Shown piece by piece: positions 7,797 through 12,002 of a DNA stretch of 12,002 nucleotides. Below the pieces are notes generated by a model. That model searched no databases. It was not told the origin of the DNA and saw only the letters and a program-made list of their open reading frames with translations. How positions within the stretch are numbered: the first letter of the stretch is position 1; each line of letters begins with the position of its first letter. Position numbers and translations under genes: made by a program. The stretch is from Nocardioidaceae bacterium (GTDB taxonomy: Bacteria > Actinomycetota > Actinomycetes > Propionibacteriales > Nocardioidaceae), in the NCBI GenBank assembly GCA_013696065.1, contig JACCZJ010000088.1, positions 1 through 12,002 of the forward strand, in the 5' to 3' direction.

Positions 7797-8714
7797 ATGC
7801 AACTGAGGTATGTCGCCTCTGAGTTCGGCAACGGTCTCAAGCGAAACGTGTCGATGACGTTAGCGGTCATCTTGACGATTTGGATTTCTCTGACCCTGGT
7901 CGGGCTGGGTCTGCTCATCAGGTCGCAGATCGGCGTGATCGAAGACGAGTTAGGATCTCGTCTCGAAGTCAAGGTCGTGTTCTGCGCCAAGAACTCGCAA
8001 ACACCCACCTGCATCGAGGGTGAGGCGACAAGGGATCAGGAGCTGGCGGTCCAGCAGACGCTGCGTGACAGCGATTACGTGTCGAAGTTTCGCTACGAAA
8101 CTCGGCAGGAGGCCTTTGAGGGCTTCGTAGCACGCTACTCCGACCAAGATGGCAACGAATCGTCGATCGCCGAGGAGCTCACGGTGTCAGACATGTCGAC
8201 GGCCTATTGGGCCACCCTCGCCTCACCCAACGACGACGCCGAGCTGCTGAGACAGGTGCAGAGGGTGCCGGGGGTCGAACAAGTCGTCAACCTGCGAGAG
8301 CAGCTGGACCCTGTCTACGACACGCTCACGATGCTGCAGCGGCTGGCGCTCGGGGGTGCGGGCCTCCTGATCGTTGCCTCGATTCTGCAGGTGTCCAACA
8401 CGATTCGGTTGGCGGCGATGGCGCGCCGGCGTGAGATCGGCATCATGCGACTGGTCGGCGCCTCAAGCATCTACATTCAGCTGCCGTTCCTGCTGGAAAT
8501 CTGTTTCTCAGCTCTCATAGGGGCCGCTCTCGCCTGCGGTTCTCTGCTCTTGGTGATGCTGCAGTTCGTCCCGTGGCTGGAGCGCGAGGTTCGCTTTTGG
8601 GGGTGGGTCGACATGGACGCCGCGTATATGGCGATGGGTGTGATCACCGTCATCGCCTTGTCAGTGGCGATCGTCCCCACCCTCGTGTTGACCCGCAAAT
8701 ACCTCAGGGTGTAA
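7797..8714 (+). CDS. ftsX: Cell division membrane protein FtsX
   Basis: FtsX is the membrane half of FtsEX and passes FtsE conformational change to a cell-wall hydrolase. The 305-residue protein has the expected four-helix layout: helix 1 at about residues 21-42, a large extracytoplasmic domain (about 45-178), then helices at about 180-200, 228-255 and 275-298. The N-terminal MQLRYVASEFGNGLKRN and the cytoplasmic RLAAMARRREIGIMRLVGAS loop after helix 2 are hallmark FtsX sequences. The extracytoplasmic domain contains the only nearby cysteine pair, C63 and C72 (VFCAKNSQTPTC), which could form a disulfide in the oxidising wall space. A secreted M23 peptidase gene follows 46 nt downstream and is the likely partner. 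The stop codon lies inside a perfect inverted repeat. Confidence 0.96.
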   Translation: MQLRYVASEFGNGLKRNVSMTLAVILTIWISLTLVGLGLLIRSQIGVIEDELGSRLEVKVVFCAKNSQTPTCIEGEATRDQELAVQQTLRDSDYVSKFRYETRQEAFEGFVARYSDQDGNESSIAEELTVSDMSTAYWATLASPNDDAELLRQVQRVPGVEQVVNLREQLDPVYDTLTMLQRLALGGAGLLIVASILQVSNTIRLAAMARRREIGIMRLVGASSIYIQLPFLLEICFSALIGAALACGSLLLVMLQFVPWLEREVRFWGWVDMDAAYMAMGVITVIALSVAIVPTLVLTRKYLRV

Positions 8715-8741
8715 CCCTCGTGGGTTACAGTTTGATAACTG
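8711..8741 (+). promoter_or_regulatory. Twin hairpins between ftsX and the M23 peptidase gene
   Basis: Two inverted repeats abut. GTAACCC (8711-8717) pairs perfectly with GGGTTAC (8722-8728) around the loop TCGT, and CAGTT (8728-8732) pairs with AACTG (8737-8741) around TGAT. The first includes the ftsX stop codon. There is no T-run after either, so they are not a classical intrinsic terminator. They may be an operator, an RNA-processing or attenuation element, or a protected 3' end. The stretch TTGATAAC inside could also serve as a -10 box for the peptidase gene. Confidence 0.6.
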
Positions 8742-8760
8742 CATTCGTCGAACACTCCCC

Positions 8761-10167
8761 GTGAAGGTCCCCATTTTGGCCCGAATCGTCCCCCTGGGTT
8801 ACGCCGGGCGCCTACGCGTGGGCGCGTTCATCGCACTCGTGGCCCCATCCGTGGTCGCCAGCCTCGCTAGTCCGTCGGCGAGTGTGGCGGGACAAGATGA
8901 CGACGAGCTGCGCCAGCGTCAACATGCGGTCGACACCCGTATCGACGAGGCGGCGACGGAAGTCCACGAAATTTCGACGGAGCTGGTGCGCGCGCAACGA
9001 CTCCTTGACCGCGCTGAAGCCGACCTCTCGGCTGCGCGTTCCTCTCTTGCCAGCCTGCAGCGGCAGGTGGCCCAGGCTGAGCTGGACGACCAACAAATGC
9101 AGGTCCAACTGCAGAACGCCCAGATCCGTCTACAGAATGCTCGCAGCGACCTCGCATCAGGCCGGCGGGACGTGAGAGCGTCGCGGGGTTCACTAGCCAG
9201 CTATGCGGTCTCCAACTACCAGTCTGGTGGCATCGGCCTCTCGAGCCTTGAGGTCGCGTTCGACTCCCAGAGCGCCGAGGAGGCCGTCGACAGCTTCCAA
9301 GACATAGACACGGTCGTCAACAAAGAGTCGATGGCATTGCAGGAGCTGCAAGCACAGGAGGTTTTGCTCGCACTGACGCAGGATCGGGTGCTCGAGACGA
9401 AGCGGTCCGTGCGCGAGAGCCGGCTACTCGCGGCAGAGCATCTGGCAAACAAATTGACACTCCAAGCCGAGGCGGCCCAAGCAGAACAGGCGGTCGCGCT
9501 GCAAGTTCAGACCCTCAGCGCCGAGCAGGACCGGGTGGCGGCAGCCAAGCTCAACGAGCTGAAGAGACTGGGGAAGCTCGAGCGCGAGCGTGACCGGATC
9601 GAGCAGATGCTGCTGATTTTGGCCGAGCGCAGAGCCGAGCGCCAGGCTCAGCGCCAGTCCGAGCGCCAGGCTCAGCGCCAATCCGAGCGCCAGTCCGAGC
9701 GCGACGCCACCCCGCCCGCTACCCCGCAGGACGTTCAACCGGGCGCTCCACCAGCGCCAGTGGACGACAGCGGCATCTTGGCCTACCCGGGTGAGAGCAC
9801 CTCCGTCACCTCCCTCTACGGCATGCGCCTGCACCCCATCCTCAAGGTCACCAAACTGCATGACGGGTTGGATCTCGCTGCCGCCTGTGGCTCTGAGGTC
9901 TACGCGGCAGCCGACGGCCGGGTGCTAGACGCTTACTTCAACAGTGGCTATGGCAATCGGATCATCATCGATCACGGATATGTAGCCGGTGTAAGCCTCG
10001 CGACGTCGTACAACCACATGAACTCCTTGCTTGTCCGCCCCGGTGAACCGGTGACCAAGGGTCAGCTGATCGGCTACGCCGGTACGACTGGCTACTCGAC
10101 CGGATGCCACATGCACTTCATGGTCTATGTCAACGGCGCCACAGTAGATCCGCTCCGCTGGCTGTAA
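8761..10167 (+). CDS. Secreted coiled-coil M23 (LytM) peptidoglycan endopeptidase, probable FtsEX partner
   Basis: This 468-residue protein should cut peptide crosslinks in peptidoglycan outside the membrane. Residues 1-44 form a secretion signal: a basic n-region to R19, a hydrophobic core VGAFIALVAPSVVASLA, and a likely cleavage after SVA near residue 43. Long coiled-coil stretches follow (about 47-140 and 180-300), then a Gln/Arg/Glu/Ser-rich repeat and a Pro-rich linker (about 290-335). The C-terminal LytM domain (about 340-468) has the full metal and catalytic set: H367 and D371 in KLHDGLD, H419 in SYNHM, and H450 and H452 in GCHMHF. This differs from EnvC, which lacks the metal ligands. 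The EnvC-like coiled coil plus location directly after ftsX makes it the likely FtsEX-controlled hydrolase. The GTG start lacks any ribosome binding site (CCCC precedes it) but is needed for a complete signal peptide. Confidence 0.92.
   Translation: MKVPILARIVPLGYAGRLRVGAFIALVAPSVVASLASPSASVAGQDDDELRQRQHAVDTRIDEAATEVHEISTELVRAQRLLDRAEADLSAARSSLASLQRQVAQAELDDQQMQVQLQNAQIRLQNARSDLASGRRDVRASRGSLASYAVSNYQSGGIGLSSLEVAFDSQSAEEAVDSFQDIDTVVNKESMALQELQAQEVLLALTQDRVLETKRSVRESRLLAAEHLANKLTLQAEAAQAEQAVALQVQTLSAEQDRVAAAKLNELKRLGKLERERDRIEQMLLILAERRAERQAQRQSERQAQRQSERQSERDATPPATPQDVQPGAPPAPVDDSGILAYPGESTSVTSLYGMRLHPILKVTKLHDGLDLAAACGSEVYAAADGRVLDAYFNSGYGNRIIIDHGYVAGVSLATSYNHMNSLLVRPGEPVTKGQLIGYAGTTGYSTGCHMHFMVYVNGATVDPLRWL
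9637..9696 (+). repeat. 24-nt tandem repeat in the M23 peptidase linker
   Basis: A 24-nt unit, GAGCGCCAGGCTCAGCGCCA plus GTCC, is present twice (9637-9660 and 9661-9684, one G-to-A difference) and again as a 12-nt remnant (9685-9696). It encodes ERQAQRQS repeats at residues 293-312, between the coiled coil and the catalytic domain. The near identity at DNA level points to recent expansion in frame, so linker length may vary among strains. Confidence 0.85.
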
Positions 10168-10196
10168 ACGATTTCCGGGCCGGCGCCTCCGTGGGG

Positions 10197-10202
10197 GAGA
10201 AT
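10197..10202 (+). promoter_or_regulatory. Candidate -10 box of smpB
   Basis: GAGAAT is 7 nt before the smpB ATG, the same geometry as prfB and ftsE, but with G in place of the first T. The neighbouring GGGGGAG (10193-10199) could instead be a distant Shine-Dalgarno sequence, 10 nt from the ATG. The two readings cannot be separated from sequence. Confidence 0.4.
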
Positions 10203-10209
10203 GTGAGGC

Positions 10210-10683
10210 ATGGTCAAGGAGCGCGGGCGTCAGATGATCGCCCAAAACCGCAAAGCGCGCCACGACTATCAGATCGAGGACACCTTTGAGGCGGGGCTCG
10301 TCTTAACGGGCACCGAAGTGAAGTCGTTGCGTTCCGGTCGCGCCTCCCTTATCGATGGGTTCGCCGAAATCAGCGGTGGCGAGGTCTGGCTCCACGGGGC
10401 CCATATCCCTGAGTACCTGCAGGGCACATGGAACAACCACACCCCGCGGCGGAAGCGAAAGCTGCTCCTCAATCGTCATGAGATCGACAAGATCGCGCGA
10501 CGGGTCAATGAGAGAGGCCTGACCATCGTCCCGCTGTCGATGTACTTCAAGGACGGTCGAGCCAAGGTTGAGATCGCGCTGGCGAAGGGCAAGAAGGCCT
10601 ACGACAAGCGGCAGTCGATCGCCACTCGTGACGCGCAGCGTGAGGCGACACGCGAGTTCGGCCGCCAGGCTAAGGGCTTCTAG
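10210..10683 (+). CDS. smpB: tmRNA-binding protein SmpB
   Basis: SmpB binds tmRNA and brings it to ribosomes stalled without a stop codon, where its C-terminal tail probes the empty mRNA channel. The 157-residue protein is full length. Recognisable segments are IAQNRKARHDYQIEDTFEAGLVLTG near residues 10-34 (written here as IAQNRKARHDY and EAGLVLTGTEVKSLR), the tmRNA-contacting core HIPEYLQG...HTPRRKRKLLL, GLTIVPLSMYFKDGRAKVEI, and the basic tail KAYDKRQSIATRDAQRE. The start MVKERGRQMIAQNRKA matches family N-termini. It lies 42 nt after the M23 gene and 1.1 kb before ssrA, its RNA partner, the expected actinobacterial order except for an intervening hydrolase gene. Confidence 0.97.
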   Translation: MVKERGRQMIAQNRKARHDYQIEDTFEAGLVLTGTEVKSLRSGRASLIDGFAEISGGEVWLHGAHIPEYLQGTWNNHTPRRKRKLLLNRHEIDKIARRVNERGLTIVPLSMYFKDGRAKVEIALAKGKKAYDKRQSIATRDAQREATREFGRQAKGF

Positions 10684-10744
10684 CCAATCCCGGAGTCGCC
10701 TGGGCTGGAGCCGAGCGCATCGCCTGTCGCGGCTGAGGTCGAAC

Positions 10745-10785
10745 GTGACTGGATTGCGGTCGTGGGGCAACCACATTCCAGTCAC
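10745..10785 (+). terminator. Large dyad after smpB, possible terminator
   Basis: GTGACTGGA (10745-10753) pairs perfectly with TCCAGTCAC (10777-10785), enclosing 23 nt in which GTGG and CCAC form a second stem around GGCAA. It lies 61 nt after the smpB stop in the 153-nt gap before the hydrolase. There is no T-run, so if it terminates smpB it is of the U-poor type proposed for actinobacteria; otherwise it could be a protein-binding dyad. Confidence 0.5.
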
Positions 10786-10800
10786 CAGGCGCGACACCCC

Positions 10801-10830
10801 CCGGAATCCGGACTGGGACACCGCTAGCCT
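10801..10830 (+). promoter_or_regulatory. Candidate leaderless promoter and overlapping operator of the hydrolase
   Basis: TAGCCT (10825-10830) lies 6 nt before the hydrolase ATG. The palindrome CCGGAATCCGG (10801-10811) covers the place where a -35 element would be, a position where a repressor could block transcription. No Shine-Dalgarno sequence precedes the ATG. The operator role is inference from position only. Confidence 0.4.
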
Positions 10831-10836
10831 GCTGGA

Positions 10837-11730
10837 ATGAGTCCTGCTGTTGCCGAGGCCCGTGACTTCGACCTCACTCTGCCGGATGGTCGTCGTCTGC
10901 GCGTGCACGAGGCTGGGGATCCACGCGGGAAACTGGTCGTCTATCACCATGGGACGCCGATGTCTGGCCTGCTGGCAGGTGCCTGGAGCATTGACGCGTA
11001 TGAGCGCGGTATCCGGCTGGTCGGCTTCGACCGGCCCGGCTACGGCGGTTCCGACCGGCATCGGGGTCGCGCGATCTCGGACGTGGCCAAAGACGTCGCT
11101 CACTTGGCTGACGCCCTCGGGGTAGACCGGTTTTACACGTGGGGCATGTCAGGGGGTGGTCCGCACGCTCTCGCCTGTGCCGCGCTGCCGGGCGAGCGTG
11201 TGTTTGCTGCGGCGTCGGTGGCGGGCATAGCGCCGTACGACGCGGACGGGCTGGACTTCCTCCACGGGATGGGCCAAGACAACCTAGACGAGTTTGGGGC
11301 TGCAACTCAGTCAGAGACGGCGTTGCGTGCCTACCTGGCAGCGCAGCGCAGCGAGCTCATGTCTGCGTCGGCCGAGGGACTACGTGAAGCGCTGGCGAGC
11401 CTCCTCCCGGACGTCGACCGAGTGGCGCTGACCGGCGATGTCGCGGAGTTCTTGTGGGCTGCGATGGTCGAGGGGTTGGGCGGTGGCTACGAAGGATGGC
11501 TTGATGACGACCTGGCCTTCGTATCCCCCTGGGGCTTCGAGCTCAGCTCGATTGGAGTCCCAGTGCTCCTCGTGCAAGGCCAGCAAGACCTGATGGTGCC
11601 CTTCCCACACGGTCGGTGGCTCGCGGGCCAGGTTGGTGTGTCGACTGCTCAGCTCTTGCCTGACGAGGGGCACCTGAGCCTGCTCGCCAGGGTTGGCGAC
11701 GTCCACGCGTGGCTCCTCGATCACGGGTAG
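10837..11730 (+). CDS. Alpha/beta hydrolase
   Basis: This 297-residue cytoplasmic protein has the alpha/beta hydrolase fold and a complete catalytic triad: nucleophile S105 in GMSGGG, acid D251 in VQGQQDLMVP, and H289 in DEGHLSLL. The HHGTP segment (37-41) supplies the oxyanion hole and GFDRPGYGGSD (63-73) is a standard strand-turn of the family. Residues about 135-230 form the variable cap that sets specificity. It has no signal peptide. Substrate unknown: esterase, lipase-like and peptidase activities are all possible. It sits between smpB and ssrA in the same direction, with its own candidate promoter, so a role in trans-translation is not implied. The ATG is set by family N-terminal length and a TANNNT box 6 nt upstream. 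Confidence 0.9.
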   Translation: MSPAVAEARDFDLTLPDGRRLRVHEAGDPRGKLVVYHHGTPMSGLLAGAWSIDAYERGIRLVGFDRPGYGGSDRHRGRAISDVAKDVAHLADALGVDRFYTWGMSGGGPHALACAALPGERVFAAASVAGIAPYDADGLDFLHGMGQDNLDEFGAATQSETALRAYLAAQRSELMSASAEGLREALASLLPDVDRVALTGDVAEFLWAAMVEGLGGGYEGWLDDDLAFVSPWGFELSSIGVPVLLVQGQQDLMVPFPHGRWLAGQVGVSTAQLLPDEGHLSLLARVGDVHAWLLDHG

Positions 11731-11802
11731 AGTCACGCACCGCACGCGGGAGGAGGCCGCTGCCTCGGCGACGACGTGGGCATCTCTGGTGCGGGTTGTC
11801 GG

Positions 11803-11831
11803 TTGAACCAGGTAGCCTTACGGCGTACAAC
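11803..11831 (+). promoter_or_regulatory. Probable ssrA promoter
   Basis: TTGAAC (11803-11808) and TACAAC (11826-11831) are separated by exactly 17 nt, and 6 nt later comes the GGGG that begins mature tmRNA. This is the best -35/-10 pair in the window, as expected for an abundant stable RNA. A second box, TAGCCT (11813-11818), could give a slightly longer precursor needing RNase P processing. Confidence 0.65.
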
Positions 11832-11837
11832 TCAAAA

Positions 11838-12002
11838 GGGGCTGAACGGTTTCGACTTTGGTCGTTGAAGCCAAGAGAAGCGAGCCGAGGACCCAGGGTT
11901 ATCTCGTTAACGATCCTTGGAAACCATAAGTGCTAAAGCTAATCGCACTGACTTCGCCCTCGCCGCCTGAGGCGACTGGTGAAGGGTCGGTCTGGATAAG
12001 CC
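11838..12002 (+). ncRNA. ssrA: Transfer-messenger RNA, 5' part (runs off the window end)
   Basis: tmRNA acts as alanyl-tRNA and then as mRNA to release stalled ribosomes, together with SmpB encoded 1.1 kb upstream. The 5' end GGGGCTGAACGGTTTCGACT is the diagnostic tRNA-like acceptor and D-arm sequence (compare GGGGCTGAT...TTCGACG in other bacteria). About 95 nt in lies the tag-coding region, followed by the helix holding the stop codon (CCCTCGCC against GGTGAAGGG, with CGCC/GGCG inside). The remaining pseudoknots and the 3' acceptor half are beyond the window, about 200 nt by family length. The first base is set by the GGGG motif; the exact end could be off by a few nucleotides. Confidence 0.95.
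11932..11970 (+). other. tmRNA proteolysis-tag reading frame
   Basis: The codons from GCT to the TGA stop encode AKANRTDFALAA, to which the alanine charged on tmRNA itself is added in front. The LAA end is the signal read by ClpXP-type proteases. The resume codon GCT follows TAAGT, like the conserved pentamer upstream of the resume codon in other tmRNAs. Actinobacterial tags of the form AxxNRTxFALAA are familiar, which supports the frame. Confidence 0.88.

Noticed and set aside
8711..8760. c-di-AMP (ydaO-type) riboswitch before the wall hydrolase gene
   Set aside because: Such riboswitches precede some actinobacterial wall hydrolases, but the gap here is only 46 nt, too short for that structure, and its conserved motifs are absent.
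10303..11103. 266-codon minus-strand frame over smpB and the hydrolase start
   Set aside because: It runs through smpB, the intergenic dyad and the hydrolase; no family features and no start signals.
11753..11766. Terminator hairpin after the hydrolase (GAGGC-CGCT-GCCTC)
   Set aside because: Only 5 bp, with no T-run, and it could occur by chance in GC-rich DNA; too weak to annotate.
11709..11936. 75-codon frame at the hydrolase-ssrA junction
   Set aside because: It runs through the ssrA promoter and the tmRNA body, which explain the sequence better.

Overview
This is a GC-rich, densely coding stretch of an actinobacterial chromosome. The evidence is the prfB, ftsE, ftsX, murein hydrolase, smpB and ssrA gene order, GTG starts on core genes, several start codons sitting 6-8 nt behind a TANNNT box (leaderless pattern), and a tmRNA tag ending in TDFALAA, a form typical of high-GC Gram-positives. 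Propionibacteriales or a near relative is my best guess; no 16S or other decisive marker is present.

Layout. Bases 1-2247 hold the C-terminal half of a large NAD-dependent glutamate dehydrogenase, cut by the window edge. Close behind it are an ABC-2 type exporter (ATPase 2269-3186, permease 3183-4244, overlapping by 4 nt) and a small acidic disordered protein (4281-4535). prfB (release factor 2, 4578-5696) follows and meets a convergent MFS transporter (5688-6935, minus strand) with a 9-nt overlap of their 3' ends. A 75-nt divergent promoter region separates the transporter from ftsE (7011-7700). Then come ftsX (7797-8714), a secreted coiled-coil M23 endopeptidase (8761-10167), smpB (10210-10683), an alpha/beta hydrolase (10837-11730) and the 5' part of tmRNA (ssrA, from about 11838 past the window end).

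Two functional modules stand out. FtsE, FtsX and the M23 enzyme form a cell-division module: a cytoplasmic ATPase drives a membrane protein that gates a periplasmic or wall-facing peptidoglycan hydrolase. Here the hydrolase keeps all its metal ligands and is therefore probably itself the enzyme rather than an EnvC-like activator. prfB, smpB and ssrA form a translation termination and ribosome-rescue set; the hydrolase lies between the two trans-translation partners.

Nothing here looks like a mobile element, CRISPR array, phage or defence island. The most interesting signals are small: repeated leaderless promoter-start geometry, a compact inverted-repeat cluster between ftsX and the M23 gene with alternative pairing partners, a strong dyad after smpB, and a recently duplicated start-codon segment before the ABC ATPase.
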